This document shows, piece by piece, positions 17,682 to 26,542 of a stretch of 64,000 bases of DNA. The stretch covers positions 1 through 64,000 of the forward strand of contig CAMFHE010000012.1 in the NCBI GenBank assembly GCA_945952045.1, in the 5' to 3' direction. The notes under the pieces are model-generated. The model was not told the origin of the DNA. It searched no databases and saw only the letters and a program-made list of their open reading frames with translations. Both the position numbers and the translations under genes were made by a program. The first letter of the stretch is position 1. Each line of letters opens with the position of its first letter. This DNA is from an uncultured Rhizobium sp. (GTDB lineage Bacteria; Pseudomonadota; Alphaproteobacteria; Rhizobiales; Rhizobiaceae).

Positions 17682-18821
17682 ATGAAAGCACACATCATGT
17701 CCGCAACAAAAATCTCGCATGTGGTTATCATCGGCGCCGGCATTTTCGGCGTATCGACCGCTGTGCAGCTCCAGCGCCGCGGCATCGCCGTCACGCTTCT
17801 CAATAACGGTTCGGCCGGCAACGGCGCATCCGGCCGTTCGCTCTCCTGGCTGAATTCGGCGCGCATGCGCTCCGACGCCTATCACCGGCTGCGCATGGCC
17901 GGCCTCGACCGTTACCGCACGCTGGCCAGTCGCGTCGGCAAGGTCGACTGGCTGTCGTTCGAAGGCGGCCTGACCTGGGATGCGGACGACGCCAAGAACG
18001 AGATTGCCGCCGCCTACGCCTATGAGGTTTCTCTGGCTTACGACGCGCTGCATCTCGCCCCTGAAAATGTCGGAAGCATCACGCCTGGCATCGATGCCGC
18101 CACGATCACGAAGCAAGGCGCGATTTTCAATCCCGGCGAAGGCTGGGTCGATCTGCCGTCGCTGATCGCCCATCTGCTCACGGAGTTTTCGGCCAATGGC
18201 GGCACACTGATCACCGATCAGGGCGCGGCGAAGGTAATCGTCGAAAACGACCGTGCGGTCGGCGCGCAAACCGCCGCGGGAAACCGTTTCGAGGGTGGCG
18301 CCGTGCTGCTCGCCACCGGCCCTTCGGTGCCGGCCATGGCCGCGGCGGACGGCCAGCGCATCGATGACGGCACGCCGGTGGCGCTGCTGGTGATGACCAA
18401 GCCGCTCGACCATCCTCTGAAAGCGGTGCTGAACACGCCGCGTGTCGCCGTTCGCCCTGCACCAGATGGCGGTTTCTCTGTCGATGCCGATTGGGCGGCG
18501 GACGAGGTGGTGACCAATGCCGACGGTTCCTACACGGTCAAGCAATCGACGCTCGACAACCTGCTGGCCGAGGCCTCGAAAATTCTCGACGGTCATCCGA
18601 AGCTTGAGGTCGCGGCCTATGGCGCCGGCCGCAAGCCGATCCCCGGCGACGGCGAGCCGGTCATGGGCGAATTGCCCGCCATTCCCGGCTATTACGTCGC
18701 CTTCAGCCATAGCGGCGCGACGCTTGGCCTGATCGTCGGCGAATTGCTGGCCTATGAAATCGCCACGGGCGCGCGTCACCCGATGCTCGCCAGCTTCCGG
18801 CCGGAACGCTTTTCCGCCTGA
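17682..18821 (+). CDS. DAO-type FAD-dependent amino acid/amine oxidoreductase
   Basis: This 379-residue flavoprotein has an N-terminal FAD-binding GAGIFGVSTA and the DAO-family C-terminal pattern (KPIPGDGEPVMGELP, then YVAFSHSGATLGLIVGELLA). DAO-fold enzymes oxidise D-amino acids, N-methyl amino acids or related amines. It is the last gene of the LacI-controlled uptake operon and probably acts on the imported compound. An ATG at 17697 (MSATKISHVV) is an alternative start; neither has a good ribosome site. The nearby DNA does not show a ferredoxin or second subunit, so it is likely a single-chain oxidase or dehydrogenase. Confidence 0.8.
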   Translation: MKAHIMSATKISHVVIIGAGIFGVSTAVQLQRRGIAVTLLNNGSAGNGASGRSLSWLNSARMRSDAYHRLRMAGLDRYRTLASRVGKVDWLSFEGGLTWDADDAKNEIAAAYAYEVSLAYDALHLAPENVGSITPGIDAATITKQGAIFNPGEGWVDLPSLIAHLLTEFSANGGTLITDQGAAKVIVENDRAVGAQTAAGNRFEGGAVLLATGPSVPAMAAADGQRIDDGTPVALLVMTKPLDHPLKAVLNTPRVAVRPAPDGGFSVDADWAADEVVTNADGSYTVKQSTLDNLLAEASKILDGHPKLEVAAYGAGRKPIPGDGEPVMGELPAIPGYYVAFSHSGATLGLIVGELLAYEIATGARHPMLASFRPERFSA

Positions 18822-18823
18822 AC

Positions 18824-19216
18824 CTAGCCGGCCGACAGATGTTCGTGGACGGCGAGCCAATGCTCGCCGTCGCGGCGCTGGAAGATGATGGTTTCGCGCT
18901 CGCGGCTCGTCATGCGTTCGCCGCCCATCTCCAGATCGGTGACGACGGCATGGATAAAGACGGCGGCATCGGGGCCGAGACCCTGCACGCGCCGCTCTTC
19001 GGAGCGGCAGCCATGGATGCGAAAACCGTCCCGTTCCACCCACACATCCCATTCCGCTTCGTATTCGGCCCGGCTTTCCAGCCGGCGGTCGAGCGAATGG
19101 AAGATGAAGCTTGCCTCCGGGGCGAAAGCGGCGAAATAAGCGTCGCGATCATGGCGCGCGAAGGCGGCGACCAGCCGGTCGGCGGCGGCCAGCACGGCCT
19201 GTTCGGTATCGGTCAT
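18824..19216 (-). CDS. NTF2-like / SnoaL-type small protein
   Basis: This 130-residue protein has the cone-shaped NTF2-like fold pattern (VLAAADRLVAAFARHDRDAY, FIFHSLDRRLESRAEYEAEW, then strands with RERETIIFQRRDG and EHLSAG), as in DUF4440/ketosteroid-isomerase-like proteins. The fold binds small ligands or acts as an isomerase or hydratase. It lies 11 bases after a TetR gene on the same strand, so it is probably co-transcribed with that regulator and related to the divergent pot-like operon. The ATG at 19216 has AAAGGA 7 bases upstream. Its stop is 2 bases from the convergent oxidase stop. Confidence 0.72.
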   Translation of the reverse strand: MTDTEQAVLAAADRLVAAFARHDRDAYFAAFAPEASFIFHSLDRRLESRAEYEAEWDVWVERDGFRIHGCRSEERRVQGLGPDAAVFIHAVVTDLEMGGERMTSRERETIIFQRRDGEHWLAVHEHLSAG

Positions 19217-19227
19217 GTCTTGTCCTT

Positions 19228-19848
19228 TCAGGTGGCGCAGCTGATCAGCTGCGCGATCGGGCGGTTCTGCGCGGCAACGCGGCGCTTGAGATCGTCGAGC
19301 GGCATGGCCTCGACCTTGCAGAACTCGGTGAACATCATGTTGAGATTGTTGAAGACCACCTCGCCGATCGCCTGAACGTCGATGCCGGCGCGCACGGCGC
19401 CCTTGCGCTGCAAGGTGGCGATCAGCTCCACCACCTGCGCGCAAAGCCTGCCATCCAGCTCTGTATAGCGGCGCGACAGCGGCATGTCCGGCTGCTGGAT
19501 GGAAATCGCCATCGCCGTTCGCCACATCGCCTTCGAGAGATAGACGAGCGAATGGTCGTAATACTGGTCGATCAGCGCCGTCAGCGCTTCCTCGACGGTA
19601 TCGGGCGGATTGCGCACGATCGCCGTGCCACCCTCCAGCACCTCGGTCACTTCCATGGCGACGGTGGCGACGAGGATATCGCCCTTGTTCTGATAGTAAT
19701 TGTAGAGCGTGCCGACCGAGACCTCGGCCATATCGGCGATATCCTCGATCCTGGCGTGCTCATATCCCTGCTCGCGGAAGAGCGCGGTCGCCGCCTGCAG
19801 GATGCGGCGGTTCTTGTCCGCCTTCTGTTTTGCCCGCAATCCGGCCAT
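19228..19848 (-). CDS. TetR family transcriptional regulator
   Basis: This 206-residue protein has an N-terminal TetR helix-turn-helix (RILQAATALFREQGYEHARI then ADMAEVSVGTLYNYYQNKGD) and a ligand-binding helical domain. The ATG follows AGGAGACAGTC. It is divergent from the polyamine-type ABC operon, and a TGAAC-TC-GTTCA palindrome sits between them inside a promoter-like spacer, so it is likely the repressor of that operon. Confidence 0.88.
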   Translation of the reverse strand: MAGLRAKQKADKNRRILQAATALFREQGYEHARIEDIADMAEVSVGTLYNYYQNKGDILVATVAMEVTEVLEGGTAIVRNPPDTVEEALTALIDQYYDHSLVYLSKAMWRTAMAISIQQPDMPLSRRYTELDGRLCAQVVELIATLQRKGAVRAGIDVQAIGEVVFNNLNMMFTEFCKVEAMPLDDLKRRVAAQNRPIAQLISCAT

Positions 19849-19879
19849 GACTGTCTCCTGAATCTCCTCAAAAATGAGA

Positions 19880-19908
19880 TTGACTTAAAAAATGAACTCG
19901 TTCAATCT
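19880..19908 (+). promoter_or_regulatory. Candidate promoter with embedded TetR operator
   Basis: TTGACT (19880-19885) and CAATCT (19903-19908) are 17 bases apart. The spacer holds the palindrome TGAACTCGTTCA (19893-19904). Farther out, GATTGA and TCAATC extend the symmetry. This is where a TetR dimer would block RNA polymerase. The -10 is weak, so the promoter itself is uncertain. Confidence 0.42.
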
Positions 19909-19989
19909 TTTTCTCAAGACGCCGAAACGAGCGTCATGTCGATCAACGCGGAAGGTCTCGACGGGAGCCTTCGATCCGAGGGAAACAAA

Positions 19990-21069
19990 ATGAGGAAAAC
20001 CGTTTCCGGCACGCTCACGCGCCGCCTGCTGCTCGCTACCGCCGCCACCATCTCGCTTGTCGGCGCCATGCCCGCCAACGCCAAGGACGAGCTGAACGCG
20101 CTCGTCTGGTGCGACCATACCGATCCCGCCCTGATCGAGCCCTTCGAGAAGGCCAACAACGTCAAGGTCAACCTCAAGGAATATGAAGGCACCGGCGCCG
20201 GGCTTTCGATTCTCGAGCAGTCGCGGCCGGGCGACTGGGATGTCTTCGTCGTCGATGGCGTCGATGTGCCGCGCGCCGTGGAAATGGGCCTGATGGCCGA
20301 GCTTCCCGCCGATGCCGTGCCGACCGCCGACATCTTCCCCGAAGTGCGCATGGAAGCCAACAACATGAAGGACGGCAAGATCTACGCCGTCACCGAAAAG
20401 TTCGGCTACAACACCATCTCCTTCGACAAGACCAAGGTCGATCCAGCCGACATGGAAGATCTGTCGGTGATCTGGTCCGAAAAATACAAGGGCCGCATCG
20501 CGCTTTACGATTATTACCTGCCGATGGTCGGCCTGACCGGCATGGCGATCGGCAAGAAGACGGCTGACCTGACCGAGGCCGACCTTCCGGCAATCAAGGA
20601 AAAGCTCTTCGAGATGAAGAAGGTTTCCCGTCAGGTGAGCGATGTCGTCGCCTCGCAGACGGCGCTCGCCACCGGCGAAGTCGATATTCTCGTCGGCGGC
20701 GGCGAATGGATCACCGCCGGTCTCTCGGCCGAAAAGCCGAACCTCGACTGGACGGTGCCGAAGCAGGGCGCGCTGCGCTGGGCCCAGTCGATCGGCGTCT
20801 TCAAGGATTCCACCAAGAAGGATCTGGCGATCAAGTTCGTCCAATATATCCTCAGCCCCGAGGGTCAGGCGCGGCTTGCCACCTCCTCCTGCTACTGGGC
20901 GATGCCGGCCAACAGCAAGGCGGGCGCAAATCTCACCGATCATCAGAAGGCGGCCCTGCGCTGGGACAAGCAGGCCGAATATCTGAAGAACACCCAGCTC
21001 TATCCGGTCGCCAATGCCGAACTCGACGCGGCCATGCAGGATATCTGGACGGAAATGCTGCAGCAGTAA
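19990..21069 (+). CDS. Polyamine-type ABC transporter substrate-binding protein (PotD-like)
   Basis: This 359-residue periplasmic protein has a Sec/Tat-like signal (LTRRLLLATAATISLVGAMP, cut near ANA-KDE) and the spermidine/putrescine-binding fold: KDELNALVWCDHTDPALIEP at the start, EKFGYNTISFDKTKV and QYILSPEGQARLA later. Family members bind polyamines, but rhizobial paralogues also bind other cationic or amino compounds. It is the first gene of a six-gene set (binding protein, two permeases, ATPase, MBL hydrolase, aldehyde dehydrogenase). The ATG at 19990 is set by AGGGAAAC upstream and by the signal peptide. Confidence 0.87.
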   Translation: MRKTVSGTLTRRLLLATAATISLVGAMPANAKDELNALVWCDHTDPALIEPFEKANNVKVNLKEYEGTGAGLSILEQSRPGDWDVFVVDGVDVPRAVEMGLMAELPADAVPTADIFPEVRMEANNMKDGKIYAVTEKFGYNTISFDKTKVDPADMEDLSVIWSEKYKGRIALYDYYLPMVGLTGMAIGKKTADLTEADLPAIKEKLFEMKKVSRQVSDVVASQTALATGEVDILVGGGEWITAGLSAEKPNLDWTVPKQGALRWAQSIGVFKDSTKKDLAIKFVQYILSPEGQARLATSSCYWAMPANSKAGANLTDHQKAALRWDKQAEYLKNTQLYPVANAELDAAMQDIWTEMLQQ

Positions 21070-21113
21070 GCGTCGGCTAGCCGGACCGATTGCGGCAGGC
21101 CGCACGTCAAAGA

Positions 21114-21137
21114 CCCTTCCCCGATCTGCGGGGAGGG
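21114..21137 (+). repeat. Intercistronic stem-loop after PotD-like gene
   Basis: CCCTTCCCCG pairs with CGGGGAGGG (one bulge) around a 5-base loop between the binding-protein and first permease genes. No T-run follows, so it is more likely an mRNA-stability structure than a terminator. Confidence 0.45.
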
Positions 21138-21176
21138 CGCCCGCACGCTTTTCAGCGCGAACGGAGAACTCAAGCC

Positions 21177-22040
21177 ATGACCGCGACACCCCTCGAGCGC
21201 GCCGCGCGACGCAAGGCATGGGCCTTTGCCCTGCCGGCGCTCGTCTGGACCGGCGCCTTCTTCCTGGTGCCGTTTCTCTATACGGTGGCGATCAGCTTCT
21301 GGAGCCGGCAGGGCCGGGAGATCGTCGCCACCTGGACGTTCGACAACTATGCCGCCTTCTTCGGCAAGGCGCATCTCTTGAAGGCGCTGTTCATCTCGCT
21401 GGAGATCACCGCGACGGTGACGGTGATTTCCGTCATCCTCGCCTATCCGCTGGCCTGGATCATCGCCGAGCGGGTGCCCAAGCGCTGGCAGCGGCTGGCG
21501 CTGATCATGGCGATCCTGCCGTTCTGGACCTCCTATGTGGTGCGCTCCTATTCCTGGCTGCTGGTGCTGTCGAAAGGCGGCGTCGTCAATCAGGCGCTGC
21601 TATGGACCGGCCTTCTGGCCGAACCGCTCGATCTGTCCGCCAACCGCACCGGCACCGTGATCGGCTTCGTGCATTTCTTCGTCATGCTGCTGACTTTTAC
21701 CATCTATGCCAATCTCATCCAGCTCTCGCCGAATTATCGCCGCGCCGCGGCCGATCTCGGGGCCAATGCGCTTCAGACCTTCTGGCATGTCATCCTGCCG
21801 CTGACGCTGCCCGGCATCATGGTCGGCGCGTTCCTGACTTTCGTGCTTTGCATCGGCGACTACATCACGCCGCAGATCCTCGGCGGCAACAACGAGCTGG
21901 TACTGCCGCAGGTCATCATGCTGCAGCTGGGCCGACGGGCGGATTTCCCGATGGCGGCGGCGCTGTCGCTGGTGCTGATGGTCGTCGTCACCATTGCCTA
22001 TCTCGCCTGCGCCCGCTGGCTGAAAATGGAAAGGACCTGA
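21177..22040 (+). CDS. Polyamine-type ABC permease (PotB-like)
   Basis: This 287-residue inner-membrane protein has six hydrophobic segments and the permease loop RRAAADLGANALQTFWHVIL that contacts the ATPase. It resembles PotB. The ATG at 21177 follows CGGAGAA and begins MTATPLERAARRK; an upstream reading would include the intercistronic stem-loop. It pairs with the next gene, which starts 4 bases after its stop. Confidence 0.88.
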   Translation: MTATPLERAARRKAWAFALPALVWTGAFFLVPFLYTVAISFWSRQGREIVATWTFDNYAAFFGKAHLLKALFISLEITATVTVISVILAYPLAWIIAERVPKRWQRLALIMAILPFWTSYVVRSYSWLLVLSKGGVVNQALLWTGLLAEPLDLSANRTGTVIGFVHFFVMLLTFTIYANLIQLSPNYRRAAADLGANALQTFWHVILPLTLPGIMVGAFLTFVLCIGDYITPQILGGNNELVLPQVIMLQLGRRADFPMAAALSLVLMVVVTIAYLACARWLKMERT

Positions 22041-22044
22041 GCCG

Positions 22045-22833
22045 ATGCGCGCTCTCCAGACCCTCCTTTCCGTGCTGTATGCCGGGGCGATCTATGTTTT
22101 CATCTTCCTGCCGGTCGCCGTGCTCGTCCTGTTTTCGTTTCAGGATGGCAGCCTGCCGGTGCCGCCGCTGAACGGGTTGACGCTGCGCTGGTATGGCGAG
22201 ATCTTTTCCGACAGCCGGCTGATGTCGGCGCTGCTGCATTCGCTGGTCGTCGCGCTCATATCGTCCGCTGTCGCCTGCCTGCTCGGCTTTCTCGCGGCAT
22301 ACGCCTTCGCGCGCTACCGCCTGCCGGCGTCCGGCCTGCAACGGGCGTTGCTGGTCGCGCCGATGACGGTCAGCACGCTGATCATCGGCCTCGGCCTGCT
22401 CGTCGTCTTCAACCGGCTGAACCTGCCGCTGTCGCTTGTCACAGTCGGCATCGGCCATGTCGTCATCAACATGCCGCTGTGCTTTGCCATCATCTATGCA
22501 TCGATGGGCGGTCATCAGGTCAATATCGAGCGCGCGGCGCGCGATCTCGGCGCGCCCGACTGGAAGGTAATGGCGCTGGTGACGGCACCGATGCTGATGC
22601 CCTCGATTTTGGCCGCCTTCTTCCTGTCGGTGACGTTCAGCTGGGACGAATTCATCGTCGCCTTCCTGCTGTCGCGCTTCGACGTGACCCTGCCCGTCGA
22701 GATCTGGAGCATGCTGCGCTCCGGCCTCGATCCCAAGACGAATGCCATCGGCTCCGTCGTCTTTCTCATCTCTGTGGCCTTCCTGCTGGTGCTGGAACTC
22801 GCCGTCTTCCGAAAAACCGGGAAACCCTCATGA
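22045..22833 (+). CDS. Polyamine-type ABC permease (PotC-like)
   Basis: This 262-residue second permease of the importer begins with a hydrophobic N-terminus (LLSVLYAGAIYVFIFLPVAV) and carries the EAA-type loop IERAARDLGAPDWKVMALVT near residues 155-175. It has about six membrane segments. Its stop overlaps the start of the ATPase gene (ATGA), so translation is coupled. Confidence 0.88.
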   Translation: MRALQTLLSVLYAGAIYVFIFLPVAVLVLFSFQDGSLPVPPLNGLTLRWYGEIFSDSRLMSALLHSLVVALISSAVACLLGFLAAYAFARYRLPASGLQRALLVAPMTVSTLIIGLGLLVVFNRLNLPLSLVTVGIGHVVINMPLCFAIIYASMGGHQVNIERAARDLGAPDWKVMALVTAPMLMPSILAAFFLSVTFSWDEFIVAFLLSRFDVTLPVEIWSMLRSGLDPKTNAIGSVVFLISVAFLLVLELAVFRKTGKPS

Positions 22834-23909
22834 CCGCAGACGTCTCCATCCGCAATGCCTCCAAGGTTTTCGGCGCGTTCCGGGCGCTTGACGACGTGTC
22901 GCTCGACATATCCGCCGGCGAATTCATCGTCCTGCTCGGCCCGTCCGGCTGCGGCAAGACCACGCTCCTGTCGATCCTCGGCGGTTTCCTCGAACCGACA
23001 TCCGGCACGATCGCCATCAATGGGGCCGATATGACGCATGTGCCGCCGGCCAGGCGGCCGACGACGACGATGTTTCAGGATTACGCGCTGTTTCCCCATA
23101 TGCGCCTTATCGACAATGTCGGTTTCGGACTGCGGATGCGCGGCATCGCCAAAGCTGAACGTGACGAGAAGGCGCTGTCCTTCCTCGATCTCGTCGGCCT
23201 CAAGGCATCCGCGAGCAAGAAGCCGCACGAGCTTTCCGGGGGCCAGCGCCAGCGCGTGGCCCTCGCCCGCGCGCTCGCCGTCGATCCCGACGTGCTGTTG
23301 CTCGACGAACCGCTCGGCGCGCTCGATCTCAAGCTGCGTCGGCAGATGCAGGACGAGTTGAAGGCGATCCAGAAACGGGTCGGCACGACCTTCGTTCACG
23401 TCACCCACGACCAGGAGGAGGCGATGGCCATCGCCGACCGTATCGTCGTCATGAACCAGGGTCGCATCGAGGATGTCGGCGCGCCATCCTCGATCTACAT
23501 GCGGCCACGCACGCTGTTTTCCGCCGGCTTCATGGGCGAGGCCAATTTCCTGCCCGCCACCGTCCGCGATATCATGGGCGACGAGGCGGCAGTGGAGACG
23601 GCGCTTGGCCGCGTGGCGCTGCCGGCAAATGCCTGGAGCGCCGGGACGCCAAGGACGGGGGCTTCGGTCACGCTGTGCATTCGGCCCGAACATTTTCGCG
23701 CCGGCTCCCCGGAGGGCCGCACGGTTTCGCTCGGAACCGCCCGGATAGCCGACAGCGCCTTTTTCGGCACGCATCACCGCTGCCACCTGCAGGCGCCGTC
23801 GGGCGAGATGCTGACCGCGCATCTGCCGCAATCGCACGAACCCCTGGCTGGCGCCGAACTCGACCTGCGGCTGGCGCCCGATAGCGTCGTCGTTCTCGAA
23901 GGCGCGTAA
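22830..23909 (+). CDS. Polyamine-type ABC ATPase (PotA-like)
   Basis: This 359-residue ATPase has Walker A GPSGCGKTT, signature LSGGQRQRV and Walker [12 protein letters not shown], with a C-terminal TOBE domain (about 280-359) used for regulation or substrate sensing. It drives the two permeases encoded just before it. The start overlaps the permease stop by 4 bases; longer upstream readings are in a different context and rejected. The next gene, a hydrolase, begins 40 bases downstream. Confidence 0.9.
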   Translation: MTADVSIRNASKVFGAFRALDDVSLDISAGEFIVLLGPSGCGKTTLLSILGGFLEPTSGTIAINGADMTHVPPARRPTTTMFQDYALFPHMRLIDNVGFGLRMRGIAKAERDEKALSFLDLVGLKASASKKPHELSGGQRQRVALARALAVDPDVLLLDEPLGALDLKLRRQMQDELKAIQKRVGTTFVHVTHDQEEAMAIADRIVVMNQGRIEDVGAPSSIYMRPRTLFSAGFMGEANFLPATVRDIMGDEAAVETALGRVALPANAWSAGTPRTGASVTLCIRPEHFRAGSPEGRTVSLGTARIADSAFFGTHHRCHLQAPSGEMLTAHLPQSHEPLAGAELDLRLAPDSVVVLEGA

Positions 23910-23949
23910 ACGTGTTTGCATTGTCAGCGACGGATTGAGGAAGAAAGCC

Positions 23950-24678
23950 ATGCAGCGCATCCGCCCCGAGGACTGGTACCGAATTCGCCATCTCGACGAC
24001 GGCGTCACCTTCATCGACGAGCCGCATATCCAGGAATTCTACCGCTGCAATATCTGGCATGTGCGCGGGCGCGACCGCGACATGCTGGTGGATAGCGGCA
24101 TGGGCGTCGTCTCCTTACGCGAATGGGTGCCTGAAGTCAGCGAGCGCGATCTGATCGCCGTCGCCAGCCATACCCATTTCGACCACATCGGCTGCCATCA
24201 CGAATTCGAATGCCGCGCGGTGCATGAGGCCGAAGCCGACCTGCTGGCCGAGCCGACGCGAATCAATACGCTGGCCGACCCTTACGTCACCGACGAGATT
24301 TTTCACTCCCTGCCGCCCGAACCCTATTGCTCGCAATGCTATGCCGTCAAACGCGCGCCGGCGACGCGCATCCTGAGAGATGGCGACCGGATCGACCTTG
24401 GAGACCGCAATTTCGAGGTCATTCACACACCCGGCCATTCGCCGGGCGGCATCGCCCTGTTCGAGGCGACAAGCGGCATCCTGTTTTCCGGGGACATCCT
24501 CTATGACGGACCGCTGATTGAGGATACGTATCATTCCAATGCGGCCGATTATGTGGCTTCTATGGAGCACCTTCTGACCTTGCCGGTCCGGCTGGTCCAT
24601 GGCGGCCATTTTCCCAGTTTCGATGGCGAGCGATATCGCGCGCTCATCCGCAACTGGCTCGATGAAAAACAGACGTAA
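23950..24678 (+). CDS. Metallo-beta-lactamase-fold hydrolase
   Basis: This 242-residue MBL-fold protein has the metal motif HTHFDH (74-79), a later HTPGHSPGG and an HGGHFPS near the C-terminus, so a dinuclear zinc site is expected. The family contains glyoxalase II, lactonases and other hydrolases. Its position between a polyamine-type importer and an aldehyde dehydrogenase suggests that it handles a thioester, lactone or aldehyde adduct of the imported compound. The ATG at 23950 follows GAGGAAG; the ALDH start is 20 bases after its stop. Confidence 0.82.
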   Translation: MQRIRPEDWYRIRHLDDGVTFIDEPHIQEFYRCNIWHVRGRDRDMLVDSGMGVVSLREWVPEVSERDLIAVASHTHFDHIGCHHEFECRAVHEAEADLLAEPTRINTLADPYVTDEIFHSLPPEPYCSQCYAVKRAPATRILRDGDRIDLGDRNFEVIHTPGHSPGGIALFEATSGILFSGDILYDGPLIEDTYHSNAADYVASMEHLLTLPVRLVHGGHFPSFDGERYRALIRNWLDEKQT

Positions 24679-24698
24679 GAAAGCGACGGGAGAACGAA

Positions 24699-26132
24699 AT
24701 GCTCGACAAGCGTAAATTCTATATCGACGGCCAGTGGGTCGATCCGCTGAAGCCCAACGATCTCGAGGTGATCAACCCGGCGACCGAAAAGCCGGTCGCG
24801 GTGATCTCGATGGGCACGGCCGCCGATATCGATCGCGCCGTCGCCGCCGCAAAGAAGGCGTTCGCCACCTACAGCCAGACCAGCATCGAGGAACGCGTCG
24901 CGCTTCTGGAAAAGCTGATGGAAGTTTACAAGCGCCGTTACGAGGAAATGGCCCAGACGATCACGCTGGAACTCGGCGCCCCGATCACCATGAGCCGCGA
25001 GCAGCAGGCCGATGTCGGCGTCGGCCATCTCCAGGGCTTCATCGACGGGTTGAAGCGCCTGAAGGGCCGTGAAGTCCTGCCGAACGGCGACGTGCTGCGC
25101 CGCGAGCCGATCGGCGTCTGCGGCCTCATCACCCCCTGGAACTGGCCGATCAACCAGATCGCGCTCAAGGTCGTTCCGGCGCTGGCGACCGGTAGCACCT
25201 GCGTGCTGAAGCCCTCCGAATTCACGCCGCTCAACGCCCTGCTTTATGCCGAGATGGTGCATGAGGCCGGCTTCCCGGCCGGCACGTTCAATCTCGTCAA
25301 TGGCGATGGCATCGAATGCGGCGCGGCGCTGTCCAAGCATAAGGATATCGACATGATGTCCTTCACCGGTTCGACCCGCGCCGGTATTGCCGTCAGCAAG
25401 GATGCGGCCGATACCGTCAAGCGCGTGACGCTGGAACTCGGTGGCAAGTCGCCGAACATCGTCTTTGCCGATGCCGATCTCGAAGATCGCGTCGCCGGCA
25501 GCGTTGCCGAATGCTTCAACAATTCCGGCCAGTCCTGCGACGCCCCGACCCGTATGCTCGTCGAGCGCTCCGTCTACGACAAGGTGCTGGAGATCGCCGA
25601 ACGGGCAGGCCGCGAAGCGACCGTCGGCAATCCGGTGGAAGAGGGCGGCCATATCGGCCCGCTCGTCTCGCATATCCAGTTCGGCCGCGTCCAGGCGCTG
25701 ATCGAGGCCGGCGTCGCCGAAGGCGCACGCGTTCTCGTCGGTGGCCCGGGCAAGCCGGAAGGCTTCGAGACCGGCTATTTCGTCAAGCCGACAATCTTCG
25801 CCGACGTCAACAACGAGATGCGCATCGCGCGTGAGGAAGTGTTCGGCCCGGTTCTGTCGATCATCCCCTTCGACACCGAAGAAGAGGCCATCGCCATTGC
25901 CAACGACACGGCCTATGGCCTTGCCGCCTATCTGCAGACCGGCAATGCCGACCGCGCCGAGCGCGTCGCGTCGCGCCTTCGCGCCGGCATGGTGCATATC
26001 AATGGCGGCCCGCACCGCTATGGCAGCCCCTTCGGCGGCTACAAGCAGTCCGGCAACGGCCGTGAAGGCGGTCTCTTCGGTCTGGAAGACTTCCTCGAAG
26101 TCAAGACGGTCCACCGCCCCGACGCCGCCTGA
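24699..26132 (+). CDS. NAD(P)-dependent aldehyde dehydrogenase
   Basis: This 477-residue ALDH-superfamily enzyme has Asn148 (TPWNWP), the general base Glu246 (LELGGKSPN) and the catalytic Cys280 (NNSGQSC). It oxidises an aldehyde to a carboxylate with NAD+ or NADP+. It closes the pot-like operon and probably finishes oxidation of the imported amine skeleton. GGGAGAAC precedes the ATG. A hairpin with a short T-rich tail follows about 50 bases after the stop. Confidence 0.88.
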   Translation: MLDKRKFYIDGQWVDPLKPNDLEVINPATEKPVAVISMGTAADIDRAVAAAKKAFATYSQTSIEERVALLEKLMEVYKRRYEEMAQTITLELGAPITMSREQQADVGVGHLQGFIDGLKRLKGREVLPNGDVLRREPIGVCGLITPWNWPINQIALKVVPALATGSTCVLKPSEFTPLNALLYAEMVHEAGFPAGTFNLVNGDGIECGAALSKHKDIDMMSFTGSTRAGIAVSKDAADTVKRVTLELGGKSPNIVFADADLEDRVAGSVAECFNNSGQSCDAPTRMLVERSVYDKVLEIAERAGREATVGNPVEEGGHIGPLVSHIQFGRVQALIEAGVAEGARVLVGGPGKPEGFETGYFVKPTIFADVNNEMRIAREEVFGPVLSIIPFDTEEEAIAIANDTAYGLAAYLQTGNADRAERVASRLRAGMVHINGGPHRYGSPFGGYKQSGNGREGGLFGLEDFLEVKTVHRPDAA

Positions 26133-26150
26133 TCGGCGCCGACGAAAAAG

Positions 26151-26171
26151 GCCGGCGTCGAGAACGCCGGC
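26151..26171 (-). terminator. Terminator for the DUF465 gene (minus strand)
   Basis: GCCGGCGT and ACGCCGGC pair around a 5-base loop. On the minus strand the hairpin is followed by TTTTT, and it lies 47 bases after the DUF465 stop codon. Confidence 0.65.
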
Positions 26172-26181
26172 CCGGAATGCG

Positions 26182-26205
26182 ACGGCACCGGGAAACCGGT
26201 GCCGT
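26182..26205 (+). terminator. Terminator-like hairpin for the aldehyde dehydrogenase operon
   Basis: ACGGCACCGG and CCGGTGCCGT form a perfect 10-bp stem with a 4-base loop, followed on the plus strand by TCTTCATT. It stands back to back with the minus-strand terminator between convergent genes. The T-tail is weak. Confidence 0.5.
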
Positions 26206-26217
26206 TCTTCATTGTGG

Positions 26218-26454
26218 TCATTGGGCCAGCGCCTTGGCGATCTCGTCTTTCAGAGCCAGCCGCTGCTTGCGCAGCTTCACCTCTGCCTCCTGGCTGATGG
26301 CGTCGAGGCGCGTTTCGGCGCGGTGAATCTGATCGTTGACCGCATCGTAATCGCTGAGAATGCGGGCGAAATGCGCGTCCGTGACCTTGAGAGCATGAAT
26401 GGCGTCGAGCTGGCCGGGAAATTCCTCTCCCAGCGTGTGGGGCGTGTTCGACAT
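26218..26454 (-). CDS. DUF465 (YdcH) family small protein
   Basis: This 78-residue, highly charged helical protein has the YdcH/DUF465 pattern (ALKVTDAHFARILSDYDAVN then a C-terminal KLRKQRLALKDEIAKAL). It is common in proteobacteria, and its function is unknown to me. It is monocistronic with its own terminator. The upstream 88 bases separate it from the putR stop. Confidence 0.85.
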   Translation of the reverse strand: MSNTPHTLGEEFPGQLDAIHALKVTDAHFARILSDYDAVNDQIHRAETRLDAISQEAEVKLRKQRLALKDEIAKALAQ

Positions 26455-26542
26455 GGAGGCCTCCTTTCTTGTCGTTTCGCGGCAAGTCTGTCAGCCTCCT
26501 GCCATCCTCTCTTTGATCGATCTCAAAACATCGGCCAAAATC

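Noticed and set aside
16143..19052. A 969-residue open frame on the minus strand opposite the amino-acid ABC operon
   Set aside because: It spans several clear genes on the plus strand, has low-complexity His/Arg/Asp composition, and shows no domain.
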